Assembly: GCF_000711695.1 (NCBI RefSeq)
Contig: NW_013546993.1
Location: 62,001 to 126,000, forward strand
DNA: 64,000 nt
Direction: 5' to 3'
Source of the DNA: Tilletiaria anomala UBC 951
Taxonomy: Eukaryota > Basidiomycota > Exobasidiomycetes > Georgefischeriales > Tilletiariaceae
Part shown: in pieces, positions 12,853-23,498 of the stretch
Numbering within the stretch: the stretch's first letter is position 1
Layout: every line of letters begins with the position of its first letter
The notes under the pieces: model-generated
Seen by the model: only the letters and a program-made list of their open reading frames with translations
Databases searched by the model: none
Told to the model about the DNA's origin: nothing
Made by a program: the position numbers and the translations under genes

Positions 12853-13760
12853 TCAGGCAAGAAGTACCAAGGCCGCTCCAGCAAGAATTCCGACGGCGAC
12901 GGTGATCCCGACATGTACCCGGGCCATTGACTTCATTCCTCTCTGTAGAACCGCCTTGTTGGCTGTACCTAGGCCGGTGCTGGTAGCGGCAAGGCTGCCC
13001 AAACTGCTCGTCATAATAGCCGAAACGTTGGTCGCCGACGCGTAGCGCGGGAATGTCACGGTCGTACCGATTGGTGTGGCTGACGTAGCTGCAAAGCAGG
13101 CCTCTCGGAACAAAGGCTGAAGGAGTCCGAGCTGGTCTGGGCAGTTGCCTTGTACACACTCGCTAGAAGAGTCGGCAACTGATTGCCTGGATATGAATCA
13201 CGTTTGATTGTGGTAGCAACAAAGGGCTTGATCTTTCAAAATATCGGACACAAGACTCACTTTGAGCAGAAACAGATAGGATCGGCAATGCCATTGCATT
13301 GCGCGTCAAGCGCAGCATTGTTAACACATGCATTCAAGCATGCACCACCTTGCGTGGCAAATGGAGTGGCGGAATTGGTGGGAGTGTTCTTTAGGGGAGG
13401 CTCTATTTCAGCCGGACTGGTGCTGGAACTTGGGCTCTGGTTGGAGCCCTCAGCCGCCGTCCCCAATGGAAGCACAGAGCTCGATGTCTCGCTCGACACT
13501 TGCCCTACGGTCGTGCTCTGGGCTATGCTCACTAGTGGTAGAACGGACAGGGAAGTAAGAGCAGAAGTGGCCGCAGCAGAATCGGTGACTGTCGCTACGG
13601 CGGTCGGTATGAGTATACTGACGACCTGCCGCGCGAGCAAATGATCATCCGAGCCCGGGCCGGAGCCAGGAGCGACTGCAACAATGGCACTAGGCTGCGA
13701 GATCCATAATAGCAAGACGAGAATCGCGGCCGTGGTCGCTAGAGTCATCCTGCGCAGCAT
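12853..13760 (-). CDS. CFEM-domain cell-surface protein, probably GPI-anchored
   Basis: Exons 13760-13261 and 13186-12853 give 277 residues. The N-terminus has a signal peptide (MTLATTAAILVLLLW...). A Ser/Thr-rich stalk leads to a CFEM domain near residues 137-197 with the expected eight cysteines: ACLNAC, QC, CFC, EC, NC and AC. The segment ADPICFC includes the aspartate that binds haem in known CFEM haemophores. The intron (13187-13260) splits the domain right after CFCS and its removal restores the spacing. The C-terminus ends in a small-residue hydrophobic stretch (VAVGILAGAALVLLA) typical of a GPI attachment signal. CFEM proteins take up haem iron or act as surface or effector proteins; which applies here cannot be told. 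Confidence 0.9.
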
Positions 13761-13888
13761 TATTATAACGCTTCCTGCTGCGCGACTGTTGCCTGAGGTT
13801 AGAGGAATAGTTGTTGCCCGGGTGTTGGTGGCTTGGGAGAATGGTCAGAGAGGCAACGAGTGGTGGGGCTTCGAAAAAGAATAGGGCC

Positions 13889-13896
13889 TTATAAAG
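13889..13896 (-). promoter_or_regulatory. TATA-like element upstream of the CFEM gene
   Basis: The minus strand reads CTTTATAA here, about 130 bases before the CFEM start codon at 13760. Position and sequence fit a core promoter, but this is by inspection only. Confidence 0.4.
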
Positions 13897-14896
13897 TGCC
13901 AATCAGCTAGAGGGAGCATCAAATTCCAAGTAACGAGACTATCACCCCAACAAATCTGCAAGAAGGGGCCATATCACCCTTCGCGCAACGTCAGGCTCAC
14001 GGAACCAATGGTCCGTCCCTGCTTGTCAGGGCATTGATGGGTATGCTATAGATAAAGAGAAGGTATATTAGTCACCGCCCAGCGGTAATAGCTTGAATAA
14101 AAAGACTCATCAGGACATGATCGCGAACGAGTGGGTTCAGCTGAGCTGAGCCGTTTGGAGAACATTAACAACGTATTCCAATGTGGACAGCGAACAAGTG
14201 TTCATAATTTGTCACCCGCTTCGGCCCAGCTTGATTGCCATTGCCATTCGCGATATTCACCATCGTGAATGAGTGAAAGAGCAGAAATGAGGCAAAGCAC
14301 ATAAGGAAAGCTTAGGAGCTCTTGAAAGCGCTCGCTTATCTCCTGATACGTGAGTACGTGAAGGCAAGGCATTGACGCTTCATGTTGCCACCTTTGTCAC
14401 CGCTCGTTCACCGGGGTCACAGTTCGCAAACTTAACCTTTTCAATCTTGACCAACGCAGCAGCAAGGGACGGAGAAACATTAGTCCCAATATGATGGGCC
14501 AGAACCTGGTCTCCGTCTCGACGTTGTGGCTCACGATATCATTCCATGTTGACTTCAAGTGAGCTGCACCAATTCACTCCCCGGATTATTTCTTTTTGCG
14601 GAGTCAAAACTCTTCCAAGGAAAAAGAAATAAATACCACGGGTCCCAATTCGGCTGTCATGCAGGTGTTGCGATTCTCTCTTGGCTACATCGTCGGCACC
14701 CACGGTGTTGCAACCCGTTGCTGGTTCAGCTATGGTGACGGCCTCATTGGTGTCGTGTCTTTTGTTTAGCTTGCTCTACGAGTTCCAGTGTCTTTCGTAC
14801 GACGTTCTACGCGTTGAGAACGAGCTCGAGTTGTGCAACACTCGCTGTAGCAATTTTTTGAACCCCCAAGGACTGTCCTCGAGCACACTCGCAGGG

Positions 14897-14903
14897 TATA
14901 AAG
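14897..14903 (+). promoter_or_regulatory. TATA box candidate
   Basis: The sequence GGGTATAAAGG is a good TATA-box match on the plus strand. It lies about 213 bases before the ATG at 15110, the proposed start of the unrecognised gene. There are intervening ATGs, so the link is uncertain. Confidence 0.45.
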
Positions 14904-15109
14904 GAGAGCACCCCACACTGCCTTCAGCCATGCATCCCCCCAGTCTCAACAAGCAGCCTGATCACACCTGCCAGCAATCCCATTGCGGTTCTAGACTAGT
15001 TGCTGGTCCTCCTCCACAACAACGCGGGAGCTGATTGGCGCGATGGCGAAATACAATTTTGCTTGCGCTTTATATCAACATTGTTCGAACGTGGGTCCCG
15101 CTGCGCAGC

Positions 15110-15818
15110 ATGGCTATCCCCGTCCTTACCCTCAGAAAGGAGATGTCCATATACCCTACGGTACTCTTCCATCAATTTCGGGGATGCGAAATACAAACGG
15201 CATTCACACGCCGCATTCTGCATCTTACCAAGAATGTCCCGTTCCAGGGCCTCGCAGCCAGTCTCAGCTTCAGGAAGGCATTAAATCGCCTTCCGCTCAA
15301 GACTCTCGCGAGCAATGGGGCTCTCCTTTCGCGGAGAACCCCCAGGGGGCACCAAGGCCGAGAGACGTAACCATTTCCTCACTCCCAAAGATCAACTTCG
15401 AGCTTCGCATTCGCCAGCGCTTTGCACCCTCTCCAGGCAAGTCTTTGATAAACCGGCGCCTTCCTTCGCTCGTCAAGCCCCAACTAGGCGCAGTCCCATA
15501 AATTTCCTACCCATGGCGTTACGCGCCTCAGGCAAACACGTAGCCGATAGATTCGAGCTGCTCTATCCAGGCGTATTTCTCGCCCATCTCGACGTCTCGC
15601 TGGCGGACTGGGCGCGCTTTCTCGAAAATTTGAGTGTCGCAGGGCGCTTAAATGCACTGCAGAGAGTTGTCAACAACGTCGTCCCCATCACCATGCACAT
15701 GGGCGCCACCGGGTTCCTCATCACCCGTGCCATCGAAGGTGAGATGAAAACAAGAAAGGTGCGTGCGATGATGGAGGCCTTGGAAATTTGGATGGTGCAG
15801 TTTTTTGCAGCAAGATGA
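15110..15818 (+). CDS. Uncharacterised protein, two or more exons, possibly mitochondrial
   Basis: I do not recognise this gene. Exon 15110-15366 joins 15437-15818 across a 70-base intron, which keeps the frame open and gives 212 residues if read to the first in-frame stop. The N-terminus is basic and amphipathic (TRRILHLTKNVPFQGLAASL), which could be an import signal. The second exon has a well-formed hydrophobic/charged pattern (FELLYPGVFLAHLDVSLADW, then RVVNNVVPITMHMGATGFL) that looks like a folded domain. Possible donors inside exon 2 (GTGAGA at 15739 and GTGCGT near 15758) could instead splice to a lysine-rich tail ending near 16085. The 3' structure is therefore unresolved. A TATA-like box lies upstream at 14897. 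Confidence 0.5.
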
Positions 15819-17045
15819 CTGGATGTGTGAGAATCACTTGACCTCCCAACTGCCGTCAACATTATCTTGACAAATGCTTCAAATTCTCTCGACTGGAACA
15901 GCTATCTTGAAGAAAAGGGTTCTCGGCTGACGTCTCGCGCACCGGGTGGTCCAATCCCACCCCGACATTCGAGACTCTGTCCGATCGCAAGGATGGTCGC
16001 AAGGAAAACCGACAGAAGAAAAAGCAGGACGCGAAGCCGAGGCTTGTCATTGCACCATTAGTCGGCGACCCCATGCGCATGTACTGATTGCTGCCACTTG
16101 TAGATAAATGGCTGTTGGCGTATATTTCCCAGAGCAGAATCAAACGATGCCAACAACGTTTCACGGGTCCCAGATCTTGGATCGGTACGTGGCTAGTTAC
16201 ATTGGGCAAACGGTTGATTATGCATTGATCTCCACAGATACCCCAATTTATTTATAGGTGGGTAGGACACACGGTCTGAGGCCTTGGCTCCTCTTCCCGG
16301 AATTTCCGGTGATTTCATTCCGCCGGGGGTAAACAAAGCTTGCTTCACAATCCACATCTCCCATCATTAGCTTGTGCTACAACCATCCTTGGGCGAGGCT
16401 CGAGCAATTGCGGCCTGGGTCACGGGCTCGTAGCTATATATAAAATCACTGGACAATTTCTCGAAAGATGGAAATTCTTTCGGAATCCAATTGTCAACAG
16501 TCACCTCATCCTATCGATCATATTCCATGGAAAGTCAACACCACACCATCGCCGTTCCTGGTACCTGTCGGCATGGCGATTCTGCAACACAGCCTCTCAT
16601 TGAGGCTTTCACAAAGTTGCTAGTCGCTTGATGTTGTGACACAGCATCTGTTGCTGCTGGTTACGATGCTGTGACCATCTCAACGTTGCAGTATTTCAGT
16701 TCCCTAACGCCTAGCGAGCCTTGTCCCCTTAAGTCGTCCCTCGCAAGCAACACGACCCTAAGTGGAATGCCAAATGGATTATGAACCATGGAAACAGTAG
16801 TGTCAGCTGTGGTGTCGCTAGCATACAATGATTGTACAGCGCACCCAGGACGCTCATTACACATGAGCCAGAGGGGAATCAAACGTCTCATAAAAGACCA
16901 CCGCATCTGTCGCATCGGACTACACACTACCTGACTTTTCCCCTCTTGAGCTATCAGACAGTGTACACAAGATCCGATTGAGCCAACTTCAAGCAAACTC
17001 GCAAGACAGTAACGAAGTTTAATCTACACACACACACAAGGCATA
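15819..17045. other. Region between two unrecognised genes
   Basis: Positions about 15910-16085 hold a plus-strand frame rich in Lys, Arg and Asp that may be the true last exon of the preceding gene. Further on, a TATA-like element at 16435 precedes two tiny overlapping frames of 51 and 34 codons. No family is recognisable. A CA-repeat-like stretch occurs just before 17046. Confidence 0.4.
16435..16445 (+). promoter_or_regulatory. TATA-like element
   Basis: TATATATAAAA on the plus strand is a strong match to a TATA box, but no convincing gene follows. The nearest ATG, at 16468, opens only 51 codons, and the next solid gene starts 600 bases downstream. Confidence 0.3.
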
Positions 17046-17765
17046 ATGTCTTCTAAACCCTGCAACCCAACAACAAGCCACGTGGCGCCCTTCCTCTCTG
17101 CCGAGACGGAGCGCGTCAGCGCATTGCCGCAGGTGGAGAAGGAGCACACACCCCAGGACGACCTGCCGCCGCCGTATACAGCTATCGCGACGACATCCAC
17201 CAGTGCAGCTGCAGCTGCCCAACCGGGCGTAGTAACATCAGAGAGCGGCTTTGACTGTCGAGCAAAGCAGTTTATGACAGCGAGAGCATCAATCGCAGAA
17301 CACAGATTGCAGCTGCAGCAACTCCGGAAAAGGTTGACTCAGACCATCAAGCAACTGCAGAATGAGTACGTCGCAAACGTCAAGAGCATAAAAGCGGAGG
17401 GTGTCCTGCCGGCTGCTCCTGCTCCTTCCACTTCTTGGGGTGGATGCACAGTGCGAAGCGGCAGGGGTTGCACTGGGAGGCGACATCACGGCCGAGAAAG
17501 CGTGCAAGAAACGCTACATGCGTCAGTCCGCGCCGCTACAGCGAACCTGCAACAACACGTCCAGGCGCAGACGCGCGGCTTCCACGACATGGTGAAGGTG
17601 CTCAAGTCGGACGACGCGCTTGGGCGCCACAAGAGGAAGGAGCTCAGGCAAGAAGGCAAGAGTGAGGCAAAGCAGGCGAAGCGGGAGACTAGAGGACTGA
17701 GGAGGGCCGCGAAGCAAGATTGGGACCTCGCCGCGCACATGGAAAACCCTTCTTTCAAGGGTTGA
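17046..17765 (+). CDS. Hypothetical protein with PPPY motif and basic coiled-coil region
   Basis: A single open exon of 239 residues. No known domain is recognised. Near the N-terminus, residues 41-44 form a PPPY motif (DLPPPYTA), the type bound by WW domains of Rsp5/NEDD4 ubiquitin ligases. Two heptad-like helical stretches follow: about 85-115 (RLQLQQLRKRLTQTIKQLQ) and 165-235, the latter rich in Lys, Arg and Glu. The middle segment (about 118-148) is Gly/Cys/Arg rich and less protein-like. The gene ends 37 bases before the chorismate mutase stop codon on the opposite strand. It could be an adaptor or cytoskeletal protein, but that is a guess. Confidence 0.6.
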   Translation: MSSKPCNPTTSHVAPFLSAETERVSALPQVEKEHTPQDDLPPPYTAIATTSTSAAAAAQPGVVTSESGFDCRAKQFMTARASIAEHRLQLQQLRKRLTQTIKQLQNEYVANVKSIKAEGVLPAAPAPSTSWGGCTVRSGRGCTGRRHHGRESVQETLHASVRAATANLQQHVQAQTRGFHDMVKVLKSDDALGRHKRKELRQEGKSEAKQAKRETRGLRRAAKQDWDLAAHMENPSFKG

Positions 17766-17802
17766 GAGAGAAGTTGGGAATTGTGTTTATGAATTGTAAT
17801 CA

Positions 17803-19088
17803 CTACTTCAGCTCCTGCGCAACGTCTTCCCAACTTTTGCCGTCTGCCAGAGCTCGTACTTGCGATTCAGACAGGCCTTCAAGCCGCTTTTCAAGGTAGT
17901 CCACCTGTACATGGGAGTGCGACATGTGATGTTTAGCTCAGGTACATCGCGTTGGAAGCTGTGACCTGCAGCGCTTGTACAGCAACTCACCTCTACAGTC
18001 TTGGTGAGCGGTATTACGAAGCCCTTATACAGCTGTACGACCTCGTCTACCTCGATCTTCCTTCTCTTCTCCCTCTCCTTCTCCTGCTGTTCCCTGGCCA
18101 TGCCAGAATTGCGCGCCTGGAACGCAGCGTCAAAATCGCCCCCATACACTTGCGCTTTCTCCGCCAGGCGCACGAGCAGCGCAGCCTCGACGGCCGGCTT
18201 GGTGATCAGCGCCAGTAGCTTGTCTCGCGCCACCGTCTTCTGCTCCGCTGTCACGCTCGGCGAGGTTGACGACGCAGTGATGATATGTGGCACAAAGTCG
18301 GACGGTGCTGAGCGGAATTTCGACTCGGACACGAACATTCCGAAGTGAATTCGCCGCGAGAGCGCGGATAAAATCTCGACATCGCGCACTGCCGCACTGC
18401 CATATTGCCCGTCATCGCTCTCATCATCACTCTCTGCATCTTCTGCACCCCCTTCCACCTTATGCCGGCTACAGATGGCGGGGACGATGTTTTCGACGTA
18501 AAATGAGTAAATCTTGCTGTTGACATTGATGCCATGATTATTGTTCGATGGCCACAATAGGGGTGGGTACTCCACTGCAGGGAGGATAGGAGACGGGAGC
18601 AGTTCGACAGGTGTGAAGGGGTACTCGTCGGGTCTGCATATTGTGTCCACTCAACATCAGTATGAGCGACGTCGCGACACGAAAGGAAAGGTAAGTCAGG
18701 AAATGTTGTGTACTCACGCTTCCCATCTGCGCACTTTCGCGTGCGCACTCTCGCTTTCTTTCAAGAACCATTCTGTCCAGCTACCTTCCCACCCTTCCTT
18801 CTTAGTTAGCTCTGGAAAAGCTCCGGGAAGGTACATGCATCTGTTCAGTTTGAACTGCGCTCGCTCGATCAGTTGAAATACGATCGTGTCCTCCAGGCGC
18901 TGCAAAACAGAGCGAATATGGCTGAGCGAGAGCAGTGACGCTGCCGGCGATGATGTCAAGTTGAGCGTGTGTGGCATGCCGGACGAAGAGGGAAAGTGGA
19001 ATGCTGGAGGTGTTGAAGTTCCGGATGTCGGGCGCGCACGTGGAAGGTTGGCTCCGCTGGAGGCACCCGTGGATGCGCGGATGCTCAT
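17803..19088 (-). CDS. ARO7: Chorismate mutase
   Basis: Exons 19088-18718, 18633-17991 and 17904-17803 give 371 residues. This is a eukaryotic AroQ-type chorismate mutase, which converts chorismate to prephenate at the head of phenylalanine and tyrosine synthesis in the cytosol. Visible family segments are LEDTIVFQLIERAQF near residue 66, AKVRRWEAPDEYPFTP across the first splice site, SRRIHFGMFVSESKF (active-site arginine and lysine), and VIPLTKTVEVDYL completed by the third exon. An acidic insertion of about 15 residues precedes QYGSAAVRD. The first 50 residues are a Ser/Pro-rich extension without a signal peptide, so this is the metabolic enzyme and not a secreted effector mutase. By eye, the position equivalent to yeast Thr226 is not Thr, so allosteric control may differ. 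Confidence 0.95.
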
Positions 19089-19777
19089 AAGCTCTGGCGT
19101 GCGCTGCGAGCAGGTGTGGAAATGGGGTTGTTCAAGCCCGGAAGGAAGCGACAGCGAAGTCAAGAAAAACGAAAGCCGGTGGCAGGAGGGGAGATTCAAC
19201 GTCCAGGTGAGGTGCTCGTCCGTGTTGCTTAGAGCATGAGTACAGTTTCCTGTGCAGAGGAGGGGCAAGCTGTTATTCCCAGCGGAGCAGGGATGAGCGA
19301 TGGAAGGACAGAAGCTGGAATCACAGAATGGCCAGTGCGCGTTCCATCCATGGAGATGTGGAGATGTGGGTGCAGGAGAGTTGCACCGAATAGTACCAGC
19401 AGCAAAAGCTGCCCAGTTCACATTCAAAAGTTATCGTACCGAAGTACCGACGGGTTTCTGGGACAATTAACGCCTCGTCCGCCAGGCAACAAAACTCTCG
19501 TTCGAGTCATTCAACCGGCAATATGTCAAAGACCACAGTATCTTCCGTGTTGCATCCCACTACTCGCTTTAGTTGCAGGATCAGTACAACTTGTACCTCC
19601 GATAAAATGAAAAAGGCTTAAACGGCTGTGTAGTCCTCTCTTGCATCTGCGCTTGTAGCTCCCCGAATCCTACCACACCCCGCAGCCAACGCAACTTTCA
19701 GTGGTCCCTGACAGACGTCACGGTTGGAAGGCTCAAGCTACAGAGAGGGGCAATTTCGTCTGGTTTTGCTGGCCAAG
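19089..19777. other. Divergent promoter region
   Basis: About 690 bases lie between chorismate mutase (minus) and the permease (plus). Open frames here lack family features. The interval probably carries both promoters; I could not assign motifs. Confidence 0.45.
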
Positions 19778-21626
19778 ATGACGGCCACCTCAACGAGTAA
19801 TATGACTGAGGCGCAGCAGCAGGATCTGCCACAGATGGAGTCAGATATGTCCTCGCCACTGCCAGCTGCGGAGGTGCGAACGAACCAGGAGGATCCATAC
19901 CAATTCAAAGATACATCTGCATCCCCACCCACCTCCTCCTATGAGGAGCATCTTGCCGACATAACCGATAGTCGCCAGCGAAGAATCATCTCGTCAAACC
20001 AGCTGCTTAACGCGCTGCACAAGTTTGGCTTCGCGCTAACAGGGTACAGCGTAGAGAAGATCGGCATCACGCCGCTGCCTGAGCATGAACGCACACAGAC
20101 CGCATGGTGGTCCGTCGGCACGTTGTGGTTCAGCGCCAACTTCAATGTGCTGTCCTTCAGTGCTGGTACGCTCGCACCTCAGCTCGGTCTAGGCATGTAC
20201 GGCGCGCTCTTCACCATCCTCGGCTTTTGCTTCCTTTGCTCCATTCCACCGGCTTACATTACAACCTGGGGGCCCAAGCTCGGTCTGCGCCAGATGGTGC
20301 AAACACGGTACAGCTGGGGGTTTTTCCCCACGAGCCTTATCTGCCTGCTCAGTGGCGCAAGCATGATCGGTTACTGTATCCTCAACAGCATCCTCGGCGG
20401 CCAAACACTCAGCGCTGTCGCATCCTCCAACGCTTCGGGCACCTCCTCGCTCACACCGACAGTCGGCATCGTCGTTGTCGCTGTGGTCTCTCTGCTGCTC
20501 AGCTTCGCAGGCATCAAGTTTCTGCATTGGACCGAGCGCTGGGTCTGGCTTCCAACGCTGATTGCTTACATTACCTTGATCGGCGCCGCCGGAAGCGGAC
20601 CGCAAGGCTTGCACCTCCCCGCAGGCCCAGACCCATCCACGCCGCGCGCTGTGCTGGCCATGGGTGCCGTAATCGCTGGCTTCCTGCTGTCCTACTCTCC
20701 ACTTGTATCTGACGTCTCGCACTACCTCCATCCGAAAACCTCGAGCAGCAATCTCTTTCTCGCCACCTTCTGTGGATACTTTTTCTCCAGCACGCCCATC
20801 ATTATGCTTGGCGCCGCATTTGCCATCTCGGCGCAGGATATACCGGAGTGGGAACAAGCGCTCGGGGCGTCGAACGGTGCACTCTTCAACCTCATCATGG
20901 CGGATGACCCCGACTACAGCACGGCACTACGTGGCTTTGGTAAATTCCTCACCGTCATTCTGGCGCTGAGCACCATTCCGAACATCACAAATACCTTCTA
21001 CAGCTTTGGCTTAACATTCCGTGAGTCACTGCATCTGTGTTTAACTCCCGTGCAATCGGTAGAGTTTTTGTCCATGGCTGACCACGCCTGTTGCTACCCT
21101 TTCAGAAACCATGCTACCGTTCCTCGCCCCTTTCCCACGGTTCATCTGGCCGATCCTAGCAACAGCTATCGTCCTACCGTTAGGCATCGTAGGCGCATCA
21201 CACTTCTATCAAACCCTGACCAATTTCACAGCCGTCCTGGGCTACTGGGCGGCGCTCTTCAATGCTGTCCTACTCGTTGAGCACCTGATACTCCGCCGTG
21301 CGCGATTCGAGAGCTACGACCGCACCGCTTGGAACGACCGGCGCCGCTTACCCATCGGCGCCGCTGCGCTGACGAGTGCTGTCTTGAGCCTGGGATTACT
21401 TGTGCCCAGTATCGACCAGGTCTGGTTCACGGGGCCTATTGCGGAGAGAAGCGGTGATTTGGTGAGCGAATGCGCATCTCAGTTCCTTGCAAAAAAGCAC
21501 GAATTGAAGACTAATGTCTGGCCCCTCTCGCTCGTCACGCTTTAGGCTTTTGAATTAGGTTTCGTCACCTGTGCGGTGCTGTACGCGCCGCTGAGGCTAC
21601 TCGAGAAGACATGGACCGGACGTTAG
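19778..21626 (+). CDS. NCS1-family purine/cytosine permease
   Basis: Exons 19778-21020, 21106-21461 and 21546-21626 give 559 residues. The start is the first ATG (MTATSTSNMTEAQQQ). After a hydrophilic N-terminus come about twelve hydrophobic segments. Family motifs include SVEKIGITPLPEHERT, WWSVGTLWFSANFNVLSFSA, and QMVQTRYSWGF in the loop before the next helix. This matches the Fcy2-type branch of the nucleobase-cation symport-1 family, which imports cytosine and purines across the plasma membrane with protons. The final exon (AFELGFVTCAVLYAPLRLLE) completes the last transmembrane segment. Exact substrate cannot be assigned. Confidence 0.93.
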
Positions 21627-21823
21627 TTGATCGAACTAGTTACAACAGCACAGTGTCACACATAGAGCTCGCCATACCAAAACAGGGTCATTTGCCAGCA
21701 GCATATACATGTCGTCGTCAGTCATTGGAAAATTGGGTAGAATTACACTATGCTTCGTTCAAAAGCTCGAGGAAAGAATAGGAGCCAGACAAAAGTTGCC
21801 AGACCAGGACTGCCAAATTGGAG

Positions 21824-23024
21824 TCAGAAAATGACGTCCTCGTCTTTGCCAGCGGAGAGCATGTCTTTCCCCCCGCCAGCGCTCTCTGTTCCAGACGAAA
21901 TGACCGGGTCATAATTGCCTGTACTCTCCTTCGCCTTGCGCTCCGCATCCTCCAGCTCGGCGCGCTGCTTCTTCTTTCCTTGCACTTTCTTCAGGCGGAA
22001 GAACTCCTCGCGGTCCATCTCGTCAAGCTCGGAAATAATGTACTGTCGTGCCGACCGGCAACAGCAGATGAGGCGGGAGTTTCAAAAGAGCCAGGGGGAT
22101 CAGCGTATGCACACACGGCGTATGATCATCCTCAAGAAACTCACGGCAATGGTGTTCTCCAGCCTTGGAATGATGACGTGCTCAATAGCATTGACTCGTC
22201 GATTTGTCATCCGAATGACTTCGTCCAGAATTACGAACGCGGTCTTTATTCAAGGGAGTCGGCCATGTGAGCATATATGAGTATCATCGCAAGCGCGGCA
22301 TCGGCTCTCGTCTCCTCACCTGCAGACTCGCAAGTTCAACAAGCATCGTCAAAGCTTTGCTGTATGTCTCGCGTGCTTTTTGAACTTGTTGTCCACCTCT
22401 TGACAGACCCGTAAGCGAGAATTCTGTGGATCCATGCAGCCGCAGCGCCATTGGCCGTCAGCTGATATACGCCAAACGTTCCTCCTCCCAAGGTATCTCA
22501 CCCGCAGCCCCTCCTGATCCTGACTGCACCTCGAAAGCGGGAAGTAGAACACCTGCAATGTAATGCAGTTCAACTTCTGTCAGCTTGGTGTCGCACCAAA
22601 GCCCTTGATCTGGCCGCCTTCCTCACCTGAAACATTCTCCTGCTTTGCTTGTACTGCATGTTGAGAGCGGGAAAGATATGAATGAAAGGGTTAGGACAAC
22701 ATTATAAGGCCATCATACATTGCCAAGATCAAAGCACTAACCCTTGAAAGTAGCAGACTTGACGCTCTCCTGCACCGAGTATCCAATCTCGCCCGTGACG
22801 TACTGTACCTCAGCAAGGCTGAAGCTAGCAAGCTGCATGACTTTCCCCATCTTACGCTTCGCCTCATCGATCTTTCCCGTGATCGTTCTGAAACGTTTGG
22901 TCAGCGCATCAGCCTTCCGCTTTAGCAGCGAATGGCCCGTCTGTGCGCCTTTTAATCGACCCTTGGTCACGTTCAGGGTCATACGGGTTGGGAACACCGC
23001 CTCGCGCTGGCCGGAGGCGGACAT
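21824..23024 (-). CDS. VMA8: V-type proton ATPase subunit D
   Basis: Six exons, 23024-22742, 22653-22627, 22552-22502, 22423-22320, 22243-22145 and 22042-21824, give 260 residues. The second coding exon is only 27 nt. Subunit D forms the central rotor shaft of the V1 sector that couples ATP hydrolysis to proton pumping into vacuoles and endosomes. Family landmarks are FPTRMTLNVTKGRLKGAQTG at the N-terminus, LLKRKADALTKRFR, KQENVSGVLLPAFE across the small exons, ELASLQ, and NRRVNAIEHVIIPRLENT, then LDEMDREEFFRLKKVQGKKK. Both ends form the long coiled-coil hairpin typical of the subunit. All splice joins keep phase and restore the conserved residues, so the model is solid. Confidence 0.96.
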
Positions 23025-23498
23025 GGTGGCTGCAATTATGCGCTGCTTGGGTTAACTAATAGATGCGTTGGCGAGTCGCTCTTTAACCTCACAGGGAAAT
23101 CGTAGTGCTTAGGAGGGGATAGGGTAGGGTAGCCTTAATTGAAGTGGCTCTCCATCATGAAGGACATTAGGCGTGTTACAGTTGCTCTCCTGAGAGAGGT
23201 TCATGGCAAAGGCGTCGTCGTGCTTAGTTCCGCCAATTCAAACCCAGACTTAGCGTCTACGGTCTGCTATCAGTATGCCAGAGCTTTTAAGCATCCTGCG
23301 ACTCGTACCACCTGCGCACAGTGCGCTCACTTCAATCCACCTCACAGTCGCACCTGCCCTTGCGCGCTGCTGGTTCCGATCACTCCTAAATCTTTCCTAA
23401 AATTGTGATAGAATACATGTCTTGTATTGCTTTATTTCGCAAAATGCAAGGTGGCGTCCATACTGATCCCTGCGGCACTCAAGTATAAAACGCCGGAG
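23025..23498. other. Intergenic spacer
   Basis: About 475 bases between twinfilin's stop and the VMA8 start, both minus strand. No gene is visible; it should contain the VMA8 promoter. Confidence 0.45.

Larger units (their letters stand above)
13761..15109. other. Intergenic region with TATA-like elements
   Basis: A 1.35 kb divergent region between the CFEM gene (minus) and an unrecognised gene (plus). It holds a TATA-like element for each direction, listed separately. A frame at 14732-15034 (100 codons, hydrophobic N-terminus) may be a small secreted protein but is unproven. Confidence 0.5.

Noticed and set aside
16468-16631. Mating pheromone precursor
   Set aside because: The tiny frames are of suitable length, but neither ends with a CaaX box; one ends in a lone Cys and the other in LLVA.
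17803-19427. Idea that the chorismate mutase is a secreted effector like smut Cmu1
   Set aside because: No signal peptide is visible at the chosen start or in the upstream frame, and the protein matches the full-length metabolic enzyme.
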